Counted from the stretch's first letter, positions 25,641-37,690 are shown. The stretch is DNA of 64,000 nucleotides from Haliclona indistincta (GCA_964017065.1 OZ024790.1:7057422-7121421); one strand, 5' to 3'. Notes: a model not told the origin generated them from the letters alone. Made by a program: numbers and translations.

Positions 25641-26538
25641 TTGGGTGGAATGAGCTAATTGTTATCATAATACTAGGAGTCATAATTTTGTCACTTTGAT
25701 ACTGGGTATATCAACATCACAAAGTGGGCAAGGGAGCGTGCAACTCCGTATTCTCAACGTAAAAATCCAAACAGGGCTGCTGTCTGACATGTGAACCATC
25801 GCTTTTCTGCTGTCTATCACTGCTAGGGTACGCTGCTTATTACTAGTCGGAAACTATCCTGTGCATGTGCTGTGATCTGAAAGGCGACTAGGTGAAAGTT
25901 GCAAGACTAAATGCTCAGTGTTGTCAACATTAACACATATTTTTTCTCCTTATTAATTTAATACTTTACAGTATTTGGAATGATATTATGTATTTTACAA
26001 GTGTTGCTAATCCTAGCGGAGAAAACACAGGAGAGAAGGTCTTGTCATCAAAATGTTATGTCAATTGCCATAATACAAACACCTTTAGTCAAAACTACTG
26101 CTGCCATAGTTCTGTGTAGGTATAAAGATTTAATATTCTGCCAGTAACATGAAGAAAGCAGTCTGTACCTTCCAGAACGCAATGTAATTATTATCAACAA
26201 GTAGAAGCTTATTGTAATTGCCCTTCACACCACAACCCACCATGTATAATGAATAACCACTTGATTTGTGTAAGGGTGCTCCATCACCTAACAACCATCA
26301 TGTATAGGAATGTCATGACTACTTACATAGAACACCACTAATGAGATTCATGCATGTGAATTTATATTAAATCTCTTATATAAATTCATGTGCATGAATC
26401 TCATTAGTGGTGTTGTTCTATGTAACCCATGATGGTGGTTAGGTGGAGCACCCTATACATGGGTGCATTTTAGTGTGAAGGGGCATTCCAGTAAACTTCT
26501 ACTTGCGCATTTTGTTGATAATAATGGAATTCTGGAAG
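25641..26538. other. Duplicated upstream region of FN3 gene copy 1
   Basis: The sequence around 25680-25960 (GTGCAACTCCGTATTCT, CTGCTGTCTGACATG, GAAAGGCGACTAGGTGAAA) recurs at 31230-31530 before copy 2. A palindromic element at about 26225-26460 (arms containing GAGATTCATGCA and TGCATGAATCTC, flanked by ACATAGAACACCACTAATGA and its inverse) recurs before copy 3 at about 37795-38050. Confidence 0.7.
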
Positions 26539-26595
26539 GTAAGGATTGCTTTCTTCATGTTACTGGCCGAATATTAAACCTTTATGCCTACACAG
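26539..26595 (+). other. 57-nt intron in the 5' untranslated region of FN3 gene copy 1
   Basis: GTAAGG donor after TTCTGGAAG and CTACACAG acceptor four bases before the ATG at 26600. The same arrangement is seen before copies 2 (near 31812-31868) and 3 (near 38143-38200), which supports it as a real, conserved intron. Confidence 0.7.
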
Positions 26596-26599
26596 AACT

Positions 26600-28396
26600 A
26601 TGGCAAAAGCACTAATTGTGGATAAAGGTCCTGGAATAACAATTGACATAACAGTTGAAGCAGTGAAGTTCTCTATTGGTCAAGTATATGCCAGAATTGT
26701 TGGCCTTGGACTCAATGATAAACTACAAGACGAACTAAACAGGAAAGTAAAACAACTAGAAGGTTTATTGCAGAACATAGACACAACTGCCCATGACACC
26801 AACGACAAGACAATCTTGCAAGGAATAGAAGATGTTGACCGAGACATGAAGAAATGCTTGACAGTCTGCGTTCAAATAGAAAAGAAAGGAAAATTCAGCA
26901 AGTTTTGGTCAACTATAAAAGATAGCAAAGAATTAAAAGAGCTAGACAGCCTGCTCATAAATTCTTTGCAAGTCCTAAATACTCAGCTCACAGCATCTAA
27001 TTACATCACCAATGCTGACAGGCAAAGGGACTTGAGGCATCTTGAAACAGTTGTTCGAAATCCAAAAGCTGGCTTTTATCCATTAGATAGTAAAGATTTG
27101 AGCATACCAGAAATAGTACGAAATGTGTCTGTCAAAGAGGACGGTCCTGGAGTGCTTCGAGTGAGTTGGACTGGTGTTGCAGGTGTCCGAAGGTATGAGG
27201 TAGAATATGACCAACAGAATAGAAAATACTATACTTTTAAAGTAAAGCAAGAAATCCAGCATTGTGTCAATCATGAGTGCTTACTCGAGAGAACGAATAT
27301 TGTCTTCCCCAACAAATTCAGCTATAGCATTCGTATTCGAGGTGTCAATGGCAGAGGTCCAGGAGAATTGAGTAAATGTGCTGTTGGCAAATTCACTATA
27401 TTGCCTAGCCCACCACAAAAACCGCTTGCAATACATGCCAATTCTTCTAACAGTGTCTCGCTGTTAATGGAAAAGCCACCTGAAGAAAGGGGTGTGAAAC
27501 CAGTGACACGTTATGTGGTTGAGTACCACAGGCTCGAAGAAACAGAACATGGTAAACAAGAGTTTGCTATAAAAAATCTCGAAGAACTGACTTTCAAAGG
27601 AAGGAATGCCTACGAAATCGATCTGAAATGGAACATTGATACCGATCCTATGCCAACATATCATGTTAAAATCAGCTTGAAAAATACAGATGGCTTCAGT
27701 GAAGTTTACCAAGATGACATCATAACTGGTGATATCTCACCTAGTGAGCCAGTAATGGCTGCAGATGGCTCTGATCCAGTAGTATACACAAACACAGATA
27801 CCATTATAATAAAATGGAATGAGCCTGAGACTAATGCGTATGTTGTAGATCACTATGAAGTTCATTGGGAAAAACTAAGGAATATTACAAAAATCAGGAA
27901 AACTAAGAATTGTTATGCCGTGTTCAGAGAGCTTGAATCATGGCAGGAGTACCTTTTCAAAGTCAGAGCTGTGAGCAGAACGAGAATGAAAACAGAATTT
28001 ATTGAAATCAATGCAGAAACCAACTCCAAGGCAGGCAAAGTAGCTAAGGTAATTGGAGCAGGTGCTGCTGGTGGATTATGGGTCACGGTGGCATCACCTT
28101 TCACAGCTGTAATAACCGGAGTAGCAGGAGTGGTAGGAGTGGGAACAGATGTAGCTAAAAGCACAGAAGATAAAGGCAAGGCTGCTGTGGTTGTTGCAAG
28201 TACTGTTGCAGGAATAGGAGGAGGAATTGTGGGTCTTGCATTTGGTCTTCTTATAACTCCATTTACGATTGTGGCATCACCTTTTGTTGGTGTTGTAGCA
28301 GGAATAGTCGAAAGGAGAGGCAATGAAAATCGTGATCTTGAATCTCATCTCGAGCAATATCCAGATAGTACTATAGATGACGATTTGAAACAGTAA
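26600..28396 (+). CDS. Helical bundle / three FN3 / glycine-rich hydrophobic protein, copy 1 (intact)
   Basis: I do not recognise a named family; the architecture is described from the sequence. The 598 residues lack a signal peptide, so the protein is probably cytosolic. Residues about 10-135 are predicted amphipathic helices (DELNRKVKQLEGLLQNI, ELKELDSLLINSLQVLNTQL), resembling the four-helix HeLo/MLKL/RPW8-type membrane-active bundle; that comparison is inference. Three FN3 domains follow at about 168-268 (LRVSWTGV, YSIRIRGVNGRGPG), 270-380 and 382-474 (IIIKWNEPETNAYVVDHYEV, YLFKVRAVSRT). Residues about 478-570 are rich in Gly, Ala and Val with two ASPF motifs and a GIGGGIVG run, like a glycine-zipper membrane segment. 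An acidic tail ends at 598. Copies 2-4 preserve the same order. A membrane-targeting or cell-death role is a hypothesis only. A short 5' UTR intron precedes it. Confidence 0.85.
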   Translation: MAKALIVDKGPGITIDITVEAVKFSIGQVYARIVGLGLNDKLQDELNRKVKQLEGLLQNIDTTAHDTNDKTILQGIEDVDRDMKKCLTVCVQIEKKGKFSKFWSTIKDSKELKELDSLLINSLQVLNTQLTASNYITNADRQRDLRHLETVVRNPKAGFYPLDSKDLSIPEIVRNVSVKEDGPGVLRVSWTGVAGVRRYEVEYDQQNRKYYTFKVKQEIQHCVNHECLLERTNIVFPNKFSYSIRIRGVNGRGPGELSKCAVGKFTILPSPPQKPLAIHANSSNSVSLLMEKPPEERGVKPVTRYVVEYHRLEETEHGKQEFAIKNLEELTFKGRNAYEIDLKWNIDTDPMPTYHVKISLKNTDGFSEVYQDDIITGDISPSEPVMAADGSDPVVYTNTDTIIIKWNEPETNAYVVDHYEVHWEKLRNITKIRKTKNCYAVFRELESWQEYLFKVRAVSRTRMKTEFIEINAETNSKAGKVAKVIGAGAAGGLWVTVASPFTAVITGVAGVVGVGTDVAKSTEDKGKAAVVVASTVAGIGGGIVGLAFGLLITPFTIVASPFVGVVAGIVERRGNENRDLESHLEQYPDSTIDDDLKQ

Positions 28397-29037
28397 GAAG
28401 CAAGATGATAACAAGCAAAGATACTTTACGTGCATGTACCACACTATAGTTAACTCTTAATAGGTTTCTCACATAATTTTAAGTTATCAACCCAACTAAT
28501 ATGCCACGACTACTGTTGTGACCTTTCAATCAGAGACATGTTGTCAGACAGACATTGTTTTTATTATAAGTTCTTGTATTGTATCATGTGATCATGTCAC
28601 CTCCGTATCAACTCATCTGTACTCATCTGCCTATTTATGCATGCTAGTATTCTGTCAGCTGGGCTGTTTGTTCTGCAATAATATTTTATGCTGCTGGTTT
28701 TATATCTCTGTCAACTGCCATCACGATAGAGCGAACCCTGCTTATATACTCAAGATATTACAACTACCGCTTGGCATAACTCATCAAACTTAACATTGTC
28801 ATTCGTATTGTTATAAATGCTGCAATCGTGAACATTCATTACTTGGAAGGATGCTATAGACAGCACTGTAATATGTTGCTGAGCTTAGCACTTAATGATC
28901 CAACAAGAGTACAGAAAAGTTGTTGAAAACATGGAACTTCATAGTACCAAGTATAACAACAATGCTTTGAGCTGTAGTCGTGAATGTTGGTATGAACAAT
29001 GGTTACAAACACAAGACAATGCACAAGTTCATCATAA
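28397..29037. other. Duplicated downstream flank of FN3 gene copy 1
   Basis: The sequence is nearly identical to 48724-49365 downstream of copy 4 (for example GAGACATGTTGTCAGACAGA, GCCATCACGATAGAGCGAAC). It holds no separate gene. Confidence 0.75.
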
Positions 29038-30262
29038 TCTAAAATACAACTTTCATTATAATTGTTGTACATAGTCGTCTCTTTATACACTGTTGAGCAT
29101 GTGTAGTATCCATTGAGACCACTCCCACTAGATGAGTGACCACGCCCATTCATTGCTCTGTGGTTGATGTACTTGATGAAGGGAAGTGATGTGTTGCTAC
29201 GATACACGAGAGCTAGAGAGTTACTCTGAGGAGAGATGGACAGAAGCTATGGTGATATAGAAGAGAGGATTAACTCAGTTAACCAGCTGACATGCTTACC
29301 TCTTCATCCTCATCTTGCTCAATATAGGTAGTGTAGCCGCCATAATCATTAGACCAACCTATTGATGATACATAGTATGATTTAGCCGCATTCCCAAACT
29401 ACATGGAATGGGACTAATAACTCACTCGCTCTGATGATCACCCACCCACTCAACAATAGAGATTTTTAGTAACCCATTCCGGGTAACACCAAACTCCAGC
29501 TTCCTGTTAGGTGTTAATGGGTGGAGCATGTCTTGTTTTCGATTTAATAACTCGTGTAAAATGGCGGGATCACTGTAAGTTGTAGTGTAGTACTACTGTT
29601 ATAAACGCTATGTATAGCTGTACGTTTCATCAGAGTATGTGTAGAATGTTGCATTTTGGACTAGATAAGTTATCGCAAATAGCTGGATTCTACGATGGAA
29701 ATAGTCATAAGGGTATTGCAGCCCGTAACTAAAGACTAAAGCATAAAACTGCCGTTTTTGACAATCTAAACTCTTCCAGACATTAACTACACATAAACTG
29801 TTGATAAGACCTGAAGGAGTGATGACACAGCAGCCAAATTTTCGATGGGATGACACCTCTACACGTAAAAACAGGTAACGGGAGACATATGGAATAGATC
29901 ACATGATCGCACATACTGCTCTCCCATTATAAAATCTTCCGAAAACGGGTAACTAAAGCTCTCTCCTGACTCTCTCAGACATTCGCACACTCACGTACCC
30001 GCTTACTCACTCACTCACTTGCACGATCACTTACTCACTCACTTTCACCCACCCACTCACTCACTCTCACTCCCTCACTCTCACCCACTCACCATCACAT
30101 GCTAGGTATAACACACTGTCTAGTCCAAACTCAGTCTCTGCTCCATCATTCACTAGTGTGTAGTCCTCACACTGCCAGTGATGAATACTAGATCGGCAAA
30201 GAGAAGGAACTGACTCCGATGTAGAGGGACCTGCAACTGCTGCAAAGCATTACATTACATAG
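29038..30262 (-). pseudogene. OGFOD1 3' fragment (last three exons) duplicated
   Basis: It carries near-identical copies of OGFOD1 exon 14 (about 29060-29222, with [20 protein letters not shown] in frame), exon 13 (about 29299-29361) and exon 12 (about 30100-30247), in the same minus orientation and spacing as 49366-50888. Exons 1-11 are absent. At about 30300 the homology switches abruptly to LSM4 intron sequence. Expression of a truncated product cannot be excluded, but no promoter or start exon is seen. Confidence 0.88.
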
Positions 30263-30334
30263 AGTCTACTTAAAAATTTGTTTTAATTTCTTTCACCATC
30301 TTACTTTGTTTACTGTTTTTAGTAATAATTATTT

Positions 30335-30475
30335 TCTTGCAATGCTCAAAATAATGAGCATCACCTTCATGCACTAATGTGTTTAGTCTCTGATCATTCT
30401 CTATAGTGACTACAGAGACTGAACACATTAGTGCAAAATGACACTCTACACTTTTTACTTCAGCATTGCAAAAAG
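30335..30475. mobile_element. Palindromic foldback MITE, copy b
   Basis: It belongs to the same family as 3346-3510, with partly deleted arms. It occupies the same position relative to the LSM4 fragment as copy c does in the real LSM4 gene, so it was carried along in the duplication. Confidence 0.75.
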
Positions 30476-30577
30476 ACAGAAAATCACTATATACGATTCA
30501 CATGAAAGGGTGCTTGAATGAAGACATCAAAATTTGAATGTAGTTGGATGAGCTGGTTCTGTGTTTATGTCTGTTTT

Positions 30578-30930
<353 letters not shown>

Positions 30931-31872
30931 TGCGTACGTCTGTACGAAGCATGCAATGTATGTTCGGATGGAGTGCGTTCACTGCAATAACGGTTATGTG
31001 TTTTTAACAAGTCATTTGTTGCATGGAATTTTATATCATATTTAGCTCAGCTCAGTTAGTTTTGCTTCCACATGATTGCACATAGCCATAACACTCTCAT
31101 GCATTCCATGTAAAGCACAATAATAAATGCTACATGGCTGATTTATTTTACTCACTACAAATCTCTAGTAACAAATGATCCGTTAAAGCACCAATACTAT
31201 TTTTGCAGTGACATGAATTGCTTGTTATTATAATACTAGGAGTCATTTGTCACTGCAAGCCATGCCCTTTGTTACTGGGTATATCAACCTCACAAAGTAG
31301 GCGAGGGAGCGTGCAACTCCGTATTCTTACAATACAACGGCAAAATGCAAACATGGCTGCTGTCTGACATGGGTACCATCACTTTTCTGCTGTCTATTGC
31401 TGCTAGGGTACGCTCTTACTAATACTCTATGTCAGAAACTATCCTGCACATGTGCTGTGATCTGAAAGGCGACTAGGTGAAAAGTTGCAAGACTAAATGC
31501 TCAGTGTTGTCAACATTAACACATTTTTCTCCTCATTAATTTTGGTTCATCAATACCTTATTTGGAAGGATTATTATTACTATGTTTCGCATCAGGAGTT
31601 GGCATTTTTACAAAGGGCTTTTTAGAGCATGAATCTCATTAGTTGTCTTGTTCTATGTAAATAGTAATGCCATTCCTGCATGGATGGTTGCACCCTCACT
31701 CAATCACATGATCATTAACTTCCGCTTCGTCATACATCAGCAGGTCAATGTGAGTGAGTAGGGCCATTTCAGTAAACTTCATTTTGTTGATAGTATAGGG
31801 AGTTCTGGAAGGTAAGGACTGCTTTCTTCATGTTTCTGGCCGAATATTCAACCTTTATACCTATACAGAACT

Positions 31873-33672
31873 ATGGCAAAAGCACTAATTGTGAGTAAAG
31901 GTCCTGGAATAGGAATTGACATAACAGTTGAAACAGTGAAGTTCGCTATTGCTCAAGTCCGTGACAGAATTGTTGCCCTTGGACTCAATGATAAACTTCA
32001 AGATGAACTATTCAGGAAAGTAAAACAACTAGAAGGTATATTGCAGAACATAGACACAACTGCCCATGACACCAACGACAAGCCAATGTTGCAAGGAATA
32101 AAGGAAGTAAACCAAGACTTGAAGAAATGCTTGACAGCATGTGATCGAATAGAACAGAAAAAACAATTGAAAAAGTTTTGGTCTGCTATAGAAGATAGCA
32201 AAGAACTAAAAGAACTAGACAGCCTGCTCGTACATTCTTTGTAAGTCCTAAATACTCAGATCACAGCATCTAATTACATCACCAATGCTGACAGGCAAAG
32301 GGACTTGAGGCGACTTGAAACTGTTGTTCGAAATCCAAAAGCTGGCTTTTATCCATTAGATAGTAAAGATTTGAGAATACCAGAAATAGTACGAAACATG
32401 TCTGTCAAAGAGGACAGTCCTGGAGTGCTTCGAGTGAGTTGGACTGGTGTTGCAGGTGCCCGAAGGTATGAGCTAGAGTATGACCAACAGAATAGAAAAT
32501 ACTATACTTTTAAAGTAAAGCAAGAAAGCCAGCATTGTGTCAATCATGAGTGCTTACTCGAGAGAACGAATATTGTTTTCCCCAACAAATTCAGCTATAG
32601 CATTCGTATTCGAGGTGTCAATGGCAGAGGTCCAGGAGAATTGAGTAAATGTGCTGTGGGCAAATTCACTATATTGCCTAGCCCACCACGAAAACCGCTT
32701 GCAATCCTTGCCAATTCTTCTAACAGTGTCTCGCTGGTAATGGAAAAGCCACCTGAAGAAAAGGGAGTGGAACCAGTGACACGTTATGTAGTTGAGTACC
32801 ACAGGCTCGAAGAAACAGAACATGGTAAACAAGAGTTTGCTATAAAAAATCTTGAAACACTGACTTTCAAAGGAAGGAATGCCTACAAAATCGATCTGAA
32901 ATGGAACATTGATACCACTCGTATGCCAACGTATCATGTTAAAATCAGCTTGAAAAATGCAGATGGCGTCAGCGAGGTTTATCAAGATGACATCATAACT
33001 GGTGATATCTCCCCTAGTGAGCCAGTAAAGCCTGCAGACTCTGGTCCAGTAGTATACACAAACACACGTACCATCATAATAAAATGGAATGAGCCTGAGA
33101 CTAATGCGTATGTTGTAGATCACTATGAAGTTCATTGGGGGAAACTAAAGAATATTTTAAAATTCAGGAAAACTAAGAATTGTTATGCCGTGTTCAGAGA
33201 GCTTGAATCATGGCAGAAATACCTTTTTAAAGTCAGAGCTGTGAGCCGAACAGGAATGAAAACAGAATTTCTTGAAATTAATGCAGTAACCGACTCTAAG
33301 GCAGGCAAAGTAGCTAAGGCAATTGGAGCAGGTGCTGCTGGCGGAGCAGCAGCCACGGCGGCATCACCTTTCTCAGCTGTACTAGCTGGATTAGGAGTAG
33401 GAGCATTAGCAGGAGCAGCTGCAGCTGACAGCACAGAAGATAAAGGCAAGGCTGCTGAGGTTGCCGCAAGTACTGCCGCTGGAATAGGAGGAGGAATTGC
33501 AGGTGCTGCACTTGGTCTTCTTGCAACTCCATTTGTGATTGTGGCATCACCTTTTGTTGGTACTGCAACAGGAATAGCCACAAGGATGGGTATCGAGGAG
33601 GATGTTCTTGACGATTATCTCATGCAATATCCTGATCATTCTATAGATGAAGATTTGGAAAAGAAAAAGTAG
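31873..33672 (+). CDS. FN3 gene copy 2: one internal stop that may be spliced out
   Basis: The architecture is the same as in 26600-28396: N-terminal helical region, three FN3 domains, then a Gly/Ala-rich hydrophobic segment (GAGAAGGAAATAASPF near 33330) and an acidic, Lys-rich end. The frame is open from ATG 31873 to TAG 33670-33672 except for TAA at 32242-32244, where copies 1 and 3 have CAA. The same C-to-T change turns GCAAGT into GTAAGT, a consensus donor at 32241. An in-frame acceptor GACAG ends at 32294, so removing 54 nt would skip the stop and restore an uninterrupted 581-residue frame. If that splice does not occur, this is a pseudogene. The Gly/Ala-rich segment is longer and purer than in copy 1. 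Confidence 0.7.
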
Positions 33673-33984
33673 AAACCAAAAATACTAACAAGCAAAAGTA
33701 CTTTAAACATTGTAGAGCATGCATGTATGTACCAATCTATAAGTTAGTCTAGAATGTTGAACCTCAACTCCTACATGTTTTAAAAACTTGTACATACCAC
33801 ACCCAAAGTGAAACTTAGTGTTGTACCAGATTATGTCTTTGTAAAGTGCATCATGTTAACTTAAATGTTCTAGTAGACTAGTACTAATGAGCCAAGATAA
33901 TTCACAATGTCATTATTTCCGTTTTAATCAGCAAACATCACTGGCTAGGACGCAATGTAGCACTTTATAAGTAAGCAGCTAAGC

Positions 33985-34145
33985 TTAGCACCTTGGTACT
34001 GTCACAGCAAGAGACTGGTACAGAGAAGTTGATCAAGATTCACTGCTCCACGGTGTGTATGGTAAACAATGACATGTTGACACTAGTTCCGATACTCACT
34101 GACAGCTATAGCTACACGTACAATGGTAACAAACACCAGTCATTG
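33985..34145 (-). pseudogene. Tetraspanin exon 6-7 fragment
   Basis: CAGCAAGAGACTGGTACAGA (minus strand: large loop SVPVSCC coding) and ACTAGTTCCGATACTC resemble tetraspanin exons 7 and 6 at 8189-8495. The intron and the remaining exons are missing. Confidence 0.6.
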
Positions 34146-34204
34146 CTCATGTATTCAAATTTTCATTTTAAAATACGTACTTTCATAATTTCATTACTGG
34201 TCTA

Positions 34205-34405
34205 TTAGCTAGTTGTCTCTTTATGAACTGCTGAGCATGTGTAGTATCCATTGAGACCAGTCCCACTAGATGAGCGACCACGCCCATTCATTGCTCTGTG
34301 ATTGATGTACTTGATGAAGGGAAGTGATGTGTTGCTACGATACACGAGAGCTAGTGAGTTACTCTGAGGAGAGATGGACAGAAGCTATGGAGATAGAAGA
34401 GAGAT
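34205..34405 (-). pseudogene. OGFOD1 last-exon fragment after FN3 gene copy 2
   Basis: It is nearly identical to exon 14 at 49366-49560 (CATTCATTGCTCTGTG, GAAGGGAAGTGATGTGTTGC). Only this exon and short flanks are present, and a few substitutions are visible. Confidence 0.85.
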
Positions 34406-34608
34406 TAACTCAGTTAACCAACCACTGAAGTAACTGTTACATCCCTGGACCCATGCATACATGCATGCAGTATATAGTGACCAAAACAATGCATGATTTC
34501 AGCATAATTGTTATTATAATTATAAAAAGCCACTACAAATGTTCAGCGTTCTAAACTATTATCTTCATCACTAAGAAAAAAATCAGCTATTTTAGTACAA
34601 TCTAAAAT

Positions 34609-35490
34609 TCAATATCTATCAAAGAAATCAGCTTTGGGGGGGGAATCAAGACTGTTGGTATCACCAATGATACTGCTGTTGAAAGAAAACTTTTCTCCTA
34701 ACCGCTCCACTGTAAACACATACTGCCAAATCACGACAGTCTCACCCTTTTCAACATGGATATCTCTTCTCACTTCCATCTCCTCTGACCAGGTGTTTTT
34801 GTCTGATTTCTCAACATAGGCAGAACACTCGGCACTTGCGTTGCAAAGTTTGTAAGCAGCTTCTGCCGAGATTTTCAACTGAGCATGTAGAGGTGTGAAT
34901 GTTGTGATCTGTGAGCGGCCAACCTTATAGGTCATACCGTAGTTGCGAGTTGCCTTGGGAGTTACGAATGCTTCGATTACCTTCCAGTTACCAGTGACAT
35001 TCGGACTTGTATACGGAGACATGGGTACCCCGTCAATGCCACCAAAGTAAAACATTGCAGCATCGTGACTGGTAGAATGCAAGACACAAGAGGTATCATT
35101 TGAAGGGTTCGGTGACCCTCCTGATGGGTGCCAGGTCTTTCCCCCTTTGTGCTTTAGTGTATTATCGGCTTCGTTGAATCGAAAAAGTGCCGCGTGATGT
35201 CTGTCGCTATGGAGCACCAACTTCGTGTTTTCACCAGGATTAAGACTGCCTCCACTGGGATGTACTATCTTTCCACTGGACACATGTTCAATGTATCCAA
35301 AGTGGCCTTCTCTTTGCTCGGCTACAAATCGCATTTGAAGCCTGGACGGGTTATCTTTGTCACTGTGCAAGACTAGCTCAGTATTGTCTATAGGATTAGC
35401 AGAACCGCCATATGGGTGAACCAGTTTACCACTAGAACTGTGGTATATGTAGCCGATGGGACCATAGATCTTCATGGGACCAACCGACAT
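34609..35490 (-). CDS. Mytilectin-like beta-trefoil lectin with C-terminal putative pore-forming domain
   Basis: This 293-residue, single-exon gene has three N-terminal repeats of about 45 residues, each with SSGK-hydrophobic-HP, GGS-NP and VLHS: VHPYGGSANP, VHPSGGSLNP and WHPSGGSPNP. The HPxGG repeat is the signature of the galactose-binding beta-trefoil lectins known from mussels (MytiLec family), some of which carry an aerolysin-like domain. The C-terminal half (about 150-293) starts NWKVIEAF and contains Ser/Thr-rich, alternating beta-type sequence (SEEMEVRRDIHVEKGETVVIW), compatible with such a domain; that part is inferred. There is no N-terminal signal peptide, as in the mussel lectins. 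I chose ATG 35490; the frame extends a few codons upstream without another ATG. It may act in defence against microbes. It lies within the FN3 array, right after an OGFOD1 fragment, on the opposite strand to the FN3 genes. Confidence 0.8.
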   Translation of the reverse strand: MSVGPMKIYGPIGYIYHSSSGKLVHPYGGSANPIDNTELVLHSDKDNPSRLQMRFVAEQREGHFGYIEHVSSGKIVHPSGGSLNPGENTKLVLHSDRHHAALFRFNEADNTLKHKGGKTWHPSGGSPNPSNDTSCVLHSTSHDAAMFYFGGIDGVPMSPYTSPNVTGNWKVIEAFVTPKATRNYGMTYKVGRSQITTFTPLHAQLKISAEAAYKLCNASAECSAYVEKSDKNTWSEEMEVRRDIHVEKGETVVIWQYVFTVERLGEKFSFNSSIIGDTNSLDSPPKADFFDRY

Positions 35491-36660
35491 TTTCCCCAGG
35501 CTCACGTTTCGGCAGATATCCTATAGGAGCTATAATTTATTTCGGTGTTCCTGCTAGTTGTCCAGGCTGCAGCCAGTGAGCAAAATTCATTAGTCTAGTT
35601 TATTATACTGGTGTATCAAGCGCTCGTGAATATTGCGGCACACTTCGCGTGCTTGGCCATCATCGCCGGTATATCGTAGATCTCAACACTCAGTTAACAG
35701 CTTGAGGCACTTTGTTTTACAGTATATCAAAGTGCAAGCTGTTTGCACAAAGCACAACAATGCACAGGTTTTGTATGAAACCTCAGCTATACATGTAAAA
35801 TAACCATAATAATTTATTCCAAGACGAACCTCAGGCCGGATCACTGCATGATTCTAAAGTTACCTTTGTCCGATACAGGCTATACAGATGTATAGTTAAG
35901 TTGATCAAGTGTCCAGCATTAGGTACTGTTAAGAGATCAGAAAAGTAATATTACGTTAATCATTGAGGATATTAACTATAATAGTCAAAGGTATGTCAAC
36001 GATGTCAGAATGACTCCTAGCAATCTTATTTCTTCATCCATGATACCGGTAATGACTTAGTATAATACATCATTCAATGTTTTAAATTGGATCTATACAG
36101 TTAACACCTGCCAAAAATTAATTTGATGGAAGAAATTTGCTTGTTTTCCTATCTCTGACAACACTTCTGGATCTACCAAATTTCTGGACCATCTCCAGGA
36201 GTGTCAAATCAGCATTGGCAGACAGAGCTGCATTACTAATGCATTAACAAGGTTCACAACTTTACGCAGGTCTAGCTATGAATTTTTTCGTTATGTGCTG
36301 GTAGTGAGTAATCTGTTTTCAGCCTGGAGTAAACATTCCAGCACTATAGAACCCCCTATATGTATACTAAATTCATGAGCATGCTTAAATGTCATTTCAT
36401 ACTCTTAAAAGTGAATGGCTAATGGCCAGACTGTCATAAACATTACACATATGAAATTGCATTCAAGAAATTTGAGTCAATCACCATAATTATTGATGCA
36501 TGTGATCACCATGCACACAGTAAAAATTAGATTTATTTTTTGTGAATAGAATGAATTATTGGCCTCTCTGCAATAGGTGAGCTAACATTTGAACTTATGT
36601 TGGTGTCCTCAAAATTCGGAGATTTTTGTGCACTTGTAGCTACTTTATATCATATCAATA
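35491..36660. other. Intergenic interval, no gene recognised
   Basis: AT-rich, with short frames only. I see no repeat shared with other parts of the window. Confidence 0.6.
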
Positions 36661-37690
36661 CAGAATGGTCAAACCTCTGACACAAGTTCGCTACAGTTTC
36701 ACATACAAATTCATTGTTAGTCTAGGGTCTCTAGGGCTCAATGACAAACGTCGCAATGAATTTTGCAATAAATAGAAAATACATAGAAACAACTGACCAT
36801 GACACAAGAAGAGATACATGAGGTGACTATGCAAATGCCAAAATAAACAAAGCAATATTTGGATAAATGCTTGACGGGATGTACATGAATACAACAACAC
36901 AATTAACAAGTTTCTGAACCTTAATGATAGCAGAGAAGTAAAAGAGCTAGACAGGCTGCTCCCACTTTCCTTACAAGTCCTTGGCATTCAGTTCATAGCC
37001 TCAGCTCACAGCATCCATTTACAGCGCAAATGCTGAGGACGACAGGCATCTTGAACTGTTGTTTCAACCACAGGCAGGCATCAATAGTAACGTTAGAGCA
37101 AACCAGAAATAGCAAGACATGCACTTGTCTGTCAAATAAGACAGTCCTTTGAGTAAGTTGGACATTAAGTGTTGGCCAGAAACATGAGGTGGAGTATGAC
37201 TAACAAAATGGATAATTCTTCACTTTTGACGTCAAGGAAGAAAGTCAGCATTGTGTCAAGAGTGGTTGTTTTACAGTACATGATCATTTTTCTCAATAGA
37301 TTCAGCTATAGCATTCGTTTTCGAGGTGTCAAAAGCAGAGGTCCAGGAGAATGGAGTATAAATGTACAGTTGGTAAATTCACTATAATGATTGCCTAGCC
37401 AACCACAAAAACCATTTGCGATACATGTCAACTCATCTACCAATGTGAAACTAGTAATGGAAAAGCCACCTCACCTAAAGAGGGTGTGAAACCAGTGACA
37501 CATTATGTGGTTCAGTACCTGGTACCACGGACGCGAAGAATCAGAATATGGTAAACAAGAGTTTGTCATTGAAGATCTCAAACCACTGGCCTTTTAAGAA
37601 AGGAATACCTATGAAATCAATTTAGAATTTAACATTGATACAACTCCCATGCCAATTTATGCTAGTGAGAGTTGCTGGGTGTTGTCAACA
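36661..37690 (+). pseudogene. Decayed FN3 gene copy
   Basis: Scattered segments match copy 1 in order: GGCTCAATGACAAACG (helical region), GAGCTAGACAGGCTGCTC, TTCAGCTATAGCATTCG and GTCAA-AGCAGAGGTCCAGGA (FN3-1), then GAAACCAGTGACACATTATG (FN3-2). It breaks off near ACTCCCATGCCAATTTATG at 37640-37665, after which the sequence continues with the upstream region of copy 3. Many stops and indels are present, and the third FN3 and the hydrophobic segment are absent. Confidence 0.85.
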
